Source: Bacteroidales bacterium (GTDB lineage Bacteria > Bacteroidota > Bacteroidia > Bacteroidales > JAFGUD01). From it: DNA of 61,964 nt. A model generated the notes under the pieces. The model was not told where the DNA came from and ran no database searches. It saw only the letters and a list, made by a program, of their open reading frames with translations. Location: assembly GCA_016938685.1 (NCBI GenBank), contig JAFGUD010000365.1:1-61964 (forward strand). Direction: 5' to 3'. Shown here piece after piece: positions 35,557 to 43,372 of this stretch. Position 1 is the first letter of the stretch. Every line of letters begins with the position of its first letter. A program made the position numbers and the translations under genes.

Positions 35557-37251
35557 ATGCGAAAAATAATTTTTTTACTTTTTTTTCTTCCGTTATTCGT
35601 TTATTCACAGGGAATTGAAAGAAGAATTGAAACAGAATTGTCTATTTCAGTACTGCAAAATGACAATAATCTTATTCCTTTTTTGAGTTTGGATACACTT
35701 CAAATTTCTTATAAAGGAATAGGGAACGATAATGGTGTTTTTTTGAGTAGTATGAGGCGTTACACAAATGTTTCAGAAGATTTTTCATCAGGTAATTTGT
35801 TAATTATTGGAGTTTTTGAAGATAATCAAGAAGAATACAATAAGTTGATTGAAAAATCAGGTAATGTTGTGATTTGCTTTTTTCAGAATAATTCTTTCGA
35901 TAATCTAAATCTTGACAATGAAAATATTATTGCCGTTGTTGATGTTGGATATAGTGATTCGTTAGCTTATGACTACTGCGGTCAGTTTCTTTTTGGAGGT
36001 TTTACATCTGAAGGAGAGGGAATACGGTTCAAATATACTATTCCTGCGGAGGTTGGTTTGGATTCAGCTTTTATTTTTCATAAAGTTGATTCAATTGCCA
36101 ACTTTGCTGTTTCAAGTGGAGCAACTCCAGGATGTCAGGTTTTTGTTGCTGTAAATCAAAAAGTTATTTTTAATAAATCTTATGGGTACCATACACCTGA
36201 TAGTTTGATTTCAGTTAAAAATACGGATTTATACGATTTAGCATCAGTAACTAAAGTAACAGCTTCAGCAGCAGCATTGATGAAACTTTCAGATGAAAAT
36301 TTAATTGATGTTAATCAGCCATTTTCAACTTACTGGCGGCCATTTAAGCACTCAGACAAAAAAGAAATTTCAATGCTTGATGTTTTGTGTCATCAAGGAC
36401 AATTAACAGCTTGGATACCGTTTTGGAAATCGGCTTTAGATGAAAAAGGGAATTTGAGCTCAAAATATTTTAGTACTGTTCAGACGAAAAAATATTCATT
36501 ACAAGTAACTGATAATTTGTTTATTAATAGACGATACCCAAAAAGGATATATCGGGAAATTAAAAAATCCACATTGATAGGAAAAAAAGAGTATAAGTAT
36601 AGTGATTTGTCTTTTTATTTATATCCGAAAATAGTTGAAAATTTAACTAAAATTGATTTTGAATCATTTTTAAAACAGAATTTTTACTCAAAACTTGGAG
36701 CTAATTCATTGTGTTATAATCCATTAAAATATTATAGCAAAGACGAAATCGTTCCAACCGAAATAGATAATTTTTTCAGAAAACAGCTTTTACAAGGATA
36801 TGTTCATGATGAAGGATCAGCAATGTTGGGTGGAATTTCAGGTCATGCAGGATTATTTGGAAATGCAAATGATGTTGCAAAAGTTGCTCAAATGTATCTT
36901 AATTTCGGTGAATATGGAGCTTATAAATACCTTGATAGCGTAACTGTAAGGAAATGGACGTCATATCAATTTAAGGAATTAGGAAATCGTAGAGGAATAG
37001 TTTTTGACAAACCACTTTTAGAACACAAAGAATGGGGAACACCATCGCCAGATGCGAGTGAAAGCAGTTTTGGACATACAGGTTTTACTGGTATTTTTGT
37101 TTGGGCAGATCCAGAAAACGGATTATTAATTGTATTTTTGTCGAATAGAGTTTATCCAACACGCGACAATAAATTATTGATGAAGTATAATATTCGAACT
37201 AATATTCATCAGGTTTTTTATGATGCTTTTGAAAAAAGAAATAAGAATTAA
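35557..37251 (+). CDS. Secreted class C beta-lactamase-like serine hydrolase with GH3-like N-terminus
   Basis: The 564-residue protein has a signal peptide (MRKIIFLLFFLPLFVYSQ). From about 180 to the end it is a penicillin-binding or class C beta-lactamase fold: SxxK motif SVTK (Ser 230, Lys 233), Tyr 348 in YSD at the second motif, and HTG at 507 in place of KTG. Residues about 20-170 resemble the C-terminal domain of glycoside hydrolase family 3 (SISVLQNDNNLIPFLSLDTL). Many Bacteroidota carry a GH3 enzyme fused to such a hydrolase; here the catalytic GH3 barrel is absent. It probably acts on peptidoglycan in the periplasm. Confidence 0.8.
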   Translation: MRKIIFLLFFLPLFVYSQGIERRIETELSISVLQNDNNLIPFLSLDTLQISYKGIGNDNGVFLSSMRRYTNVSEDFSSGNLLIIGVFEDNQEEYNKLIEKSGNVVICFFQNNSFDNLNLDNENIIAVVDVGYSDSLAYDYCGQFLFGGFTSEGEGIRFKYTIPAEVGLDSAFIFHKVDSIANFAVSSGATPGCQVFVAVNQKVIFNKSYGYHTPDSLISVKNTDLYDLASVTKVTASAAALMKLSDENLIDVNQPFSTYWRPFKHSDKKEISMLDVLCHQGQLTAWIPFWKSALDEKGNLSSKYFSTVQTKKYSLQVTDNLFINRRYPKRIYREIKKSTLIGKKEYKYSDLSFYLYPKIVENLTKIDFESFLKQNFYSKLGANSLCYNPLKYYSKDEIVPTEIDNFFRKQLLQGYVHDEGSAMLGGISGHAGLFGNANDVAKVAQMYLNFGEYGAYKYLDSVTVRKWTSYQFKELGNRRGIVFDKPLLEHKEWGTPSPDASESSFGHTGFTGIFVWADPENGLLIVFLSNRVYPTRDNKLLMKYNIRTNIHQVFYDAFEKRNKN

Positions 37252-37268
37252 GATATAATAATTAAGCA

Positions 37269-37412
37269 TCAATGTTGTTAAGTTAGACAGAAAAAAAAGT
37301 CCCTGCGGGACTACCTGTCTGTAAGTTTCGACGTAAGTCGGAACTAAAAGATAACAGACAATAAAGTGCCGTTAGGTACGTCCTGTTTTTTCTCTTTATT
37401 TAACAACATTGA
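37269..37412. repeat. 144-base MITE-like element with terminal inverted repeats
   Basis: Perfect 13-base inverted repeats bound the element: TCAATGTTGTTAA at 37269-37281 and TTAACAACATTGA at 37400-37412. Inside are AGACAG/CTGTCT (37285-37290 and 37315-37320) enclosing AGTCCC-TGC-GGGACT (37298-37312), then AGTTTCGAC/GTCGGAACT and GTGCC/GGTAC. A plain terminator would not show such a cloverleaf. It has no coding capacity and sits between the hydrolase and umuD. I read it as a small mobile element; a structured RNA is the alternative. Confidence 0.7.
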
Positions 37413-37491
37413 ACTAATAATTAAGAATTATTGTTAACTAATAGTTGTCATAACTCATTTATATATTTGAAAAAAACAAGTAGTATTTAAT

Positions 37492-37929
37492 ATGAAAAAA
37501 ATTACAGATTATTTTAATGTTTTTCAACCCGAAATACAAAAAAAGTATAAGGCGCCATTAGTTTTGAATAATATTCAAGCAGGTTTTCCCTCGCCGGCAG
37601 AAGATCATATTGATTTGAAACTAGATTTGAACGAACATTTAGTAAGTCATCCTGCTGCTACTTTTTATGTTCGTGCTACTGGCGATTCTATGATTGATGC
37701 GGGCATAAACGAAGGCGATTTATTGATAGTTGACAGAGCAAAAGAAGCTAAGCACAACGATATTGTTGTTGCTGTTTTATTCGGTGATTTTACCTTGAAA
37801 CGATTTATTGTTCAAGGAGAAAAATTTTTTTTAAAGCCGGAAAACCAAAAGTATAAAGTTACCGAAATAACAGACGAAAGCGATTTTGCAGTTTGGGGCG
37901 TTGTAACTTATGTTATTGCAAAAAAATAA
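37492..37929 (+). CDS. umuD: UmuD-like SOS peptidase (S24)
   Basis: The 145-residue protein has the self-cleavage site Ala 30-Gly 31 (IQAGFPSP), the nucleophile Ser 66 in RATGDSMIDAGI and the base Lys 103 in FTLKRF, so it should cut itself when RecA filaments form and then join a Y-family polymerase. No helix-turn-helix is present, which distinguishes it from LexA. umuC (polymerase V) would normally follow, but the next gene is a DUF3098 protein. TATATTTG at 37462-37469 is a possible -7 element, without a good -33 match. Confidence 0.92.
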   Translation: MKKITDYFNVFQPEIQKKYKAPLVLNNIQAGFPSPAEDHIDLKLDLNEHLVSHPAATFYVRATGDSMIDAGINEGDLLIVDRAKEAKHNDIVVAVLFGDFTLKRFIVQGEKFFLKPENQKYKVTEITDESDFAVWGVVTYVIAKK

Positions 37930-38030
37930 AAAAATTGCTTAGAAAGAAATATTTAATAAATAGTTTGCTGCTTGAAAAGGTTAATTGTACAGCGTTTATG
38001 TCAATTTAAAAGAATTTTTAACACTATAAA

Positions 38031-38062
38031 TTTCAGTAATTAGCAAAAGAATTTTATTTTTG
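38031..38062 (+). promoter_or_regulatory. Possible promoter of DUF3098 gene
   Basis: TATTTTTG at 38055-38062 matches TAnnTTTG. TTTC at 38031-38034 is a one-mismatch -33 element 20 bases before it. The start codon is 20 bases downstream. Confidence 0.5.
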
Positions 38063-38081
38063 CGAAACTAAAATAAGAATC

Positions 38082-38321
38082 ATGTCAGAAGATATCAAAA
38101 AAAATACTGGTTTTCCTCTCGGAAAACAAAATTTTGTTTTACTAGCTATAGGCTTTGGAATAATAGTTTTAGGCTTCATTTTAATGTCCGGAGGCGGTAG
38201 TGATGATCCAAGCCAATTTAGCGAAAAGATATTTAGTTTTCAAAGAATTATTTTAGCCCCGATACTTGTTGTCGGAGGATTTGTTTTTGAAATTTATGCA
38301 ATAATGAAAAAGACAAAATAA
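38082..38321 (+). CDS. DUF3098 small membrane protein
   Basis: This 79-residue protein has two hydrophobic helices (QNFVLLAIGFGIIVLGFILM and RIILAPILVVGGFVFEIYAI) separated by a polar loop with GGGSDDPSQFSEKIFSFQR. That sequence pattern is the Bacteroidota DUF3098 family, commonly found near cell-division or undecaprenol-phosphate genes. The function is unknown. It is monocistronic here: a promoter precedes it and a strong bidirectional terminator follows. Confidence 0.85.
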   Translation: MSEDIKKNTGFPLGKQNFVLLAIGFGIIVLGFILMSGGGSDDPSQFSEKIFSFQRIILAPILVVGGFVFEIYAIMKKTK

Positions 38322-38326
38322 TAATA

Positions 38327-38354
38327 AAAAAACGGCTCAATTTGAGCCGTTTTT
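38327..38354. terminator. Bidirectional terminator
   Basis: The A-run plus CGGCTCAA pairs with TTGAGCCG plus a T-run, making a 12-bp stem with a one-base centre (in practice a shorter stem and loop). It serves both the DUF3098 gene and the convergent SDR gene, whose stop codon lies inside it. Confidence 0.9.
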
Positions 38355-39353
38355 ATTTAGTATTTTTTGATAAATTTTCACCAAATTTCCTACCGATTCA
38401 TCAATAGCTGTAAATTCATAATTTAATTCGTTTTTTATTTTTTCGTTAGAATAAAGTTCATCATTTATTAGATAATGGATAAGTTGGTTGTTCAATGTCG
38501 GTTTTCCTAATTGTAAGATACTTAAAATGAATTTAATAAACAGCAGTTTGTTTTTATTCAGTTTTACAGAAGGAGGATTTTTATCAATTTTTTTTGAAAA
38601 AATATTTAGTAATGATTTGAAACTAAGGTTTTTGGAGTTCAAAATAAATCTTTCTTTTTGAATGTCACTTTTCATAAGAAGAATCATAATTTTTGCGACA
38701 TCATTAACATCAACAAAACCTTTTTTTCCGCACGCGTAGTATTTTATTCCTTTATCGAAAATTCTGCTGGCAATTTTTTCCAATTTCCCTTCAATAAAAT
38801 AAGGAGCAAGAATAACCGAAGGGTTTACAATAACAGCATTTAAGCCTTCTTCTATGCCTCGCCAAACTTGAATTTCGGAGTAATATTTAGATTTAGAATA
38901 GTAAGAAGTTATTTCATCAGGATTAACAGTTGTATTTTCAGTTGTAAGACCTTCTTTATTTAGCCCTAATGCAGCAATAGAGCTAACATGAACAAGTTTT
39001 TTTATGTTATATTCCAAAGCGAGATTAACAATATTAGCAGTTCCCTGTACGTTTACTTCATAATATTTATTAAGGTTTTTATTTTTAATATCGACATAAG
39101 CAGCACAATGATAAATTTCATCAATTCCTTCAAAAGCTTCTTCAAGTTCACTTGTGTTGTTAATATCTGCTTTTTTCCAAATTATTTTATCTAAATATAT
39201 ATCCGCAGAATTGGTATAATAACTGAATATTAAAGCAACCTTTTTAATCTTTTCCTTGCTTCTGTATAATGCCACTACTCTTTCTTCGCTCTGTAAAAGA
39301 TGGTAGAGTAGGTGAGACCCTAATATTCCTGTTGCTCCTGTAACTAAAATCAT
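38337..39353 (-). CDS. NAD(P)-dependent SDR enzyme, dihydroflavonol reductase-like
   Basis: I start the gene at the ATG at 39353 (MILVTGATGILGSHLL), giving 338 residues; the longer frame uses TTG and lacks the Rossmann start. The GATGILGSH motif binds NAD(P), and the YYSKSKYYSE stretch carries the YxxxK catalytic pair. Extended SDRs of this type reduce ketones or epimerise sugars; the substrate is not readable. Its 3' end lies in the bidirectional terminator shared with DUF3098. It is preceded by another hairpin at 39475. Confidence 0.88.
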   Translation of the reverse strand: MILVTGATGILGSHLLYHLLQSEERVVALYRSKEKIKKVALIFSYYTNSADIYLDKIIWKKADINNTSELEEAFEGIDEIYHCAAYVDIKNKNLNKYYEVNVQGTANIVNLALEYNIKKLVHVSSIAALGLNKEGLTTENTTVNPDEITSYYSKSKYYSEIQVWRGIEEGLNAVIVNPSVILAPYFIEGKLEKIASRIFDKGIKYYACGKKGFVDVNDVAKIMILLMKSDIQKERFILNSKNLSFKSLLNIFSKKIDKNPPSVKLNKNKLLFIKFILSILQLGKPTLNNQLIHYLINDELYSNEKIKNELNYEFTAIDESVGNLVKIYQKILNKNGSN

Positions 39354-39474
39354 GATATTCTTTAAAAAAATAAGTCTTTTTTCGTCTTTGAAATAAAGAC
39401 GTTTATCGCACAAAGAAATATCAATTATTTGTTTTTGAATTATTTGTTAAGAATTTTTTTATTTTTTTCTAAAT

Positions 39475-39505
39475 AAAAAAAGCAGCTTTGATGAGCTGCT
39501 TTTTT
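39475..39505. terminator. Bidirectional terminator between lipoprotein and SDR genes
   Basis: AAAAGCAGCT and AGCTGCTTTT form a 10- to 11-bp stem around TTGATG. A-run and T-run flank it, so it can stop the minus-strand lipoprotein transcript from 39525. Confidence 0.88.
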
Positions 39506-39524
39506 GATAGATATTTTGAAATTA

Positions 39525-40334
39525 TTAAGGATTAATTTCAATAGTTACACCATTTTGAGTTACAGAGAAAATGTCGTCGCATTCGCCGTCTCCAAAATCA
39601 ACAAGTGTTTCAGTTCCGTCGTCTTTTGTTATAGTAAGCGTTCCACTGGTCAGTTTAGCTCCCTCTCCACAAGTTTGGTCTAATCTAATAGAGTTTCCTT
39701 CTGCAATATAGTGTTCTCCGTTTCTATTGATTCCATCTTTGTATATGTCAACAAGTTTTACATCATCTGTTTTGTCTGCGAGAGTTAAAATTCCTGATTG
39801 CCATTCTATTGTTCTGGTTCCTTCCCAAGTAGTAGTTCCTTGTTCGTTGGCAAGAATAAGACTCATTCCTTTTTCGACTATTTCGTGAGTTGGCTTAGTA
39901 CCTTGAGCTATGCTACCTTTCAAAAATCTTAGTTCTAGTTCTCCGGCTAATACATCTCCATCTCTTGAAAAATTGTTGAAAGTAACTGTTGTTACTTTTG
40001 TTGAGTCCCAAATCCAGCCTAGTTCCCAATTTATAATTATTTGTCCGCCTCTTATAATGCCATCATCTAAAGCACAAGTTTCGTCAAAAGTAATTGTAGT
40101 TGTTCTTGATGTGTCTGCATTTATGACTGTTTCAACAGTATAACATGCTGTATCAATAAAAAGTTTTCCACCTCCTGTTTCTCCGGTAGAAAAAGCAAAT
40201 ACATCAGAAACAGCTAAATCAGCATGTCTAGCGTCATTTCCGGTTGCCTGATCGGGTTGTGTTGTAGGTTGACATCCTATGAATAGCAAAGTTAGAAAAA
40301 CTAACAAAAAGCTAAATTTAAATAGATTTTTCAT
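39525..40334 (-). CDS. Lipoprotein of unknown function
   Basis: The N-terminus MKNLFKFSFLLVFLTLLFIGC is a signal peptide with a lipobox at Cys 21. The mature part of about 250 residues is beta-rich with repeated Thr- and Gly-rich strands such as TTTWEGTRTIEWQSGILTL. Several cysteines (CYTVETV, TCALDD, TCGEGA, GECDD) could form disulfides. I know no family for it. It is preceded by a 142-base gap and followed by a bidirectional terminator, so it is probably transcribed alone. Confidence 0.65.
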   Translation of the reverse strand: MKNLFKFSFLLVFLTLLFIGCQPTTQPDQATGNDARHADLAVSDVFAFSTGETGGGKLFIDTACYTVETVINADTSRTTTITFDETCALDDGIIRGGQIIINWELGWIWDSTKVTTVTFNNFSRDGDVLAGELELRFLKGSIAQGTKPTHEIVEKGMSLILANEQGTTTWEGTRTIEWQSGILTLADKTDDVKLVDIYKDGINRNGEHYIAEGNSIRLDQTCGEGAKLTSGTLTITKDDGTETLVDFGDGECDDIFSVTQNGVTIEINP

Positions 40335-40450
40335 TTTTTTATTGTTTTAGATGTTAGATAATTTTTAAATAAAAACATTGTAATATATAGAACGTTTAAG
40401 TGTTTAAATGGTTGCGTTTAAAATCACATTCAAACAACATATAATCACAA

Positions 40451-40478
40451 AAAAAAAGCCTCGCTAGAGGCTTTTTTT
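40451..40478. terminator. Bidirectional terminator before DUF5723 gene end
   Basis: Seven A plus GCCTC (40451-40462), loop GCTA, and GAGGC plus seven T (40467-40478) form a 12-bp stem. The stop codon of the gene from 42018 overlaps its end at 40477-40479. Confidence 0.9.
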
Positions 40479-42018
40479 AGTCAATTACACCGTAATCTTT
40501 TCTTTCTCGGCAACCAAATATAAAGTTTATTCCAAATTGCAAGTTCAGTGTTTGGGTGTTTTTTACCCATTTTGTAGCAATACCTTTATCATAAGGTTTT
40601 TCCGGACTGATTCCGTATCTAGCTCCTAGTGTTGGAAGCGAAATATTATTCGTTAAAATATAAGTTTGAAATGGACCAATTTTATATGAAATACCCATTC
40701 CTACATTGTTGAAACTTTGTTTAAACATAGTGTAAGATAATGTATATGACCATCCTCTCCAAAACATAAGAGTACCAGAAAGAGTATAACTAGAAATAAG
40801 TTTTTTGTGGTATAAATATCCGTTGTATAAAAATCCAAGAGTTACCCAGTCTGCCGGCATGTATGCAAAACCACCATTTATTTTTGTATTTAGGTTTGAT
40901 TTGTATGAATTGCCTTCAAAGGTTGGATTACTAAGAGTAATAAGCGTGTCTGTAAAGTCTTGTTTTACTAAATTTATTATCGAGTCACGAATAACAGGGT
41001 CAGAAATACTTGTAGCTAAACTAATATTATTAATGTATTTGCCCAAATCAAATCCTGAAAAAACAAAAGAGCTTTGATCGGTGCTGATAATCATTGGGTT
41101 TGTTTGCCAATTAATAAATCCCAAGTCAAGAATGCTAGCTGAGAATTCAAACTTTTTATTTATTTGATAAATAACACCTAAGTCAACAGCAAATCCTGTG
41201 TTTTCAGACAATAAAAGACTTTTTAATTGTCCTGTTGGGTTAGAACTTAATTCATCCATATAAGCGTCAGAATCCATTATAACACCGGCTAAATTTCCAT
41301 CTTCATCGTATTCCGGCTCAATTGGAAAAGGAGCAGCAAATCTAATATCAAATTTAGAATCAAAAGTGTAGTCATATATGTCTGCATCTGCAGTAGAAAC
41401 ATGCCAGTCTAATTGGAAATCTTCTGTTGTAACATTAGCAATTCCTTTTAACAGTTTTAGCTTTCCGCCTACAGTAAGTCCAGGAATAACCTCTTTTGAT
41501 ACTCCAATTGAATAAGAAGTATAAATATTTAAGTCTTCAGCAAAACCGGTTAAAGAAATAAAACGGTCATCAGTAAAATAATTTCCGTCTTTTATAGCAA
41601 AAAGAGATTTAGGATAAGTGAAGTTTTGTTGCATATTCAGGTTTGCATCAAAAGTGATGTAGAAATCACGCACCCAAAAAGCTACATTAAAAATGTTTGT
41701 TTTGTTATGTAAAAAAAGATAATTGTTGTCACCAAGAGTGTTGTAAAAACCATCTATATCAAGAACAAATCTCTCTTCTGCCGGTTTTGTTGCATCTTCA
41801 TAAAATAGGTCGGCATAAGAAAAACCTGTATGTTTCAAATCAAGATACAAAGACGAGATAGCCGGTAAACCAAGAGTAAATTTACAATTATGTTGTCTTG
41901 CCGGATTTAAGTCTGTGGATTGATAAATATTTTTATTAAAATATAACGTATTTATCTGCCCCCAAGCCGAAGTAAGAGAAATAATTGTAATAATTATAAG
42001 GCCAAATATTTTTTTCAT
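40477..42018 (-). CDS. DUF5723-like outer membrane barrel protein
   Basis: The 513-residue protein has a signal peptide MKKIFGLIIITIISLTSAWG and a long beta-barrel-like sequence with alternating strands (YSIGVSKEVIPGLTVGGKLKLL, FAVDLGVIYQINKKFEFSASIL). The opening region with YQSTDLNPARQHNCKFTLGLPAIS is typical of DUF5723, related to the PorV/PorP-like proteins of Bacteroidota. Some relatives belong to type IX secretion, but none of the core por genes is here. The function is unknown. It follows the lipoprotein gene at 42054, 35 bases after its stop, so they probably share a transcript. Confidence 0.75.
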   Translation of the reverse strand: MKKIFGLIIITIISLTSAWGQINTLYFNKNIYQSTDLNPARQHNCKFTLGLPAISSLYLDLKHTGFSYADLFYEDATKPAEERFVLDIDGFYNTLGDNNYLFLHNKTNIFNVAFWVRDFYITFDANLNMQQNFTYPKSLFAIKDGNYFTDDRFISLTGFAEDLNIYTSYSIGVSKEVIPGLTVGGKLKLLKGIANVTTEDFQLDWHVSTADADIYDYTFDSKFDIRFAAPFPIEPEYDEDGNLAGVIMDSDAYMDELSSNPTGQLKSLLLSENTGFAVDLGVIYQINKKFEFSASILDLGFINWQTNPMIISTDQSSFVFSGFDLGKYINNISLATSISDPVIRDSIINLVKQDFTDTLITLSNPTFEGNSYKSNLNTKINGGFAYMPADWVTLGFLYNGYLYHKKLISSYTLSGTLMFWRGWSYTLSYTMFKQSFNNVGMGISYKIGPFQTYILTNNISLPTLGARYGISPEKPYDKGIATKWVKNTQTLNLQFGINFIFGCRERKDYGVID

Positions 42019-42053
42019 ATTACTATGTTTTCTAATTTATAATTTGTTGTTGA

Positions 42054-43265
42054 TTAAATATTACCGGTATTTGCGGTGTAAGTAATTTTAAAACCAAGTT
42101 TTATTCCTAATCTGTACCAGCCAAAGATTTTTATATCTTGTCCGGTTCCACTTTGATAAGAGTTTAATTTAGAGGTAATAATCAATTTGCTGGCATGGTG
42201 TGTAACAAGCATTTCAACATCACTTTGAGATAATACAATTGTTACCTCGGAACGAACAGAAGAAGTAGTTTCTCCGTTTGGATCAGTAATAGAGCTTTCA
42301 AATACCCAACCATCTCCATCGAATAATGTCATGATTACTTCATCAATTTCTCCATGATTATTTGTATCGGCAAATTCAACTTGAGTAAGCCCTTCAACAG
42401 GAAATTCGTTGTCAAATATCATTTTAATAGTAATATTTTCGATTTGTTCAACATTCATCGAAGTGTCTAGAGGAAAATTAATGGTTTTTCCCAGAACAAA
42501 GTCCTCTAATCTTGCGTCCAAAGGTAAATCAATGTCAAGATCAACAGCTATTTTTTCGTTTCCAACAAGAGGGAATAAAGGTGTTTGAGGAGTGTCGTTT
42601 CCTGTAGTAACGTATAGCGAAACGAATTTAGGAATCGGTGAAAAAAATGTTTCAAAATCCGGAATTTCGGTTTTGTCTATAATTATTTCTGTTGTTTCTT
42701 GGCTAAATTGAGTTAAGGGAGCATTGATGTAATATTTTTTATCATCTCTGACATAAGTTGTGTCAAAAACAGGGCTGTGAAGCCTTAGAGTATCAATTTT
42801 AAAGAAAGTAACAACCGGAATTTCATTTTTAACAATAAATGTAAAAATAGGGTCGTTGAAAAATAAATGTCCGGATAGAGCATTATCGTAGACTTTTAAT
42901 TTGTTTGTGTCCGAAGAAACTGATGTGCTGTCTGCCGGAACCGGTATAATAATAGGCCAATCATAGATGTCAGATGTGGTAAGGCTAATAATGTTTTTGA
43001 AGAACATTCTAAGGTGAACTAAATTGTCATCATCGACTTCGGCCCATAATGAAGAGTCCCGACTTGGTATGAAATTCTGAAGAGTAAAATAAGTGTTTAA
43101 AATAGGTACTGCAAGCTCTCCGTCGATAAACATATCGTCAGACATATTGTTAGTTTCGGGAAATTGGTCGTTAAAAAATTCATCAAAGCCTTTCTTGCAT
43201 GAATTAAAAACCAAAAGAGTGCCCAAAACAAGAGCAAAAAGAATTTTAATGTTAATTGTTCTCAT
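42054..43265 (-). CDS. Large lipoprotein of unknown function
   Basis: I start at the ATG at 43265 (MRTINIKILFALVLGTLLVFNSC), which gives a lipobox at Cys 23; the longer in-frame start would bury the signal peptide. The mature protein of about 380 residues has beta-rich parts (TYFTLQNFIPSRDSSLWAEV) and acidic stretches such as DNNLVHLRMFFK. I recognise no catalytic motif. It is next to a DUF5723 gene and a DUF3352 protein on the same strand, possibly one unit for building or sensing the outer membrane. Confidence 0.65.
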   Translation of the reverse strand: MRTINIKILFALVLGTLLVFNSCKKGFDEFFNDQFPETNNMSDDMFIDGELAVPILNTYFTLQNFIPSRDSSLWAEVDDDNLVHLRMFFKNIISLTTSDIYDWPIIIPVPADSTSVSSDTNKLKVYDNALSGHLFFNDPIFTFIVKNEIPVVTFFKIDTLRLHSPVFDTTYVRDDKKYYINAPLTQFSQETTEIIIDKTEIPDFETFFSPIPKFVSLYVTTGNDTPQTPLFPLVGNEKIAVDLDIDLPLDARLEDFVLGKTINFPLDTSMNVEQIENITIKMIFDNEFPVEGLTQVEFADTNNHGEIDEVIMTLFDGDGWVFESSITDPNGETTSSVRSEVTIVLSQSDVEMLVTHHASKLIITSKLNSYQSGTGQDIKIFGWYRLGIKLGFKITYTANTGNI

Positions 43266-43372
43266 TTGTATTTTTTTTAAGTGTAGTAAAGAAAAAATTT
43301 TGTTAAAAATACAAAATAAAAATTTAAAATGACAAGTTAAGTTTTTATTTTGTTGATAACGTGTTTTATTTA

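Noticed and set aside
37492..37929. LexA repressor
   Set aside because: There is no N-terminal helix-turn-helix and the length of 145 fits UmuD.
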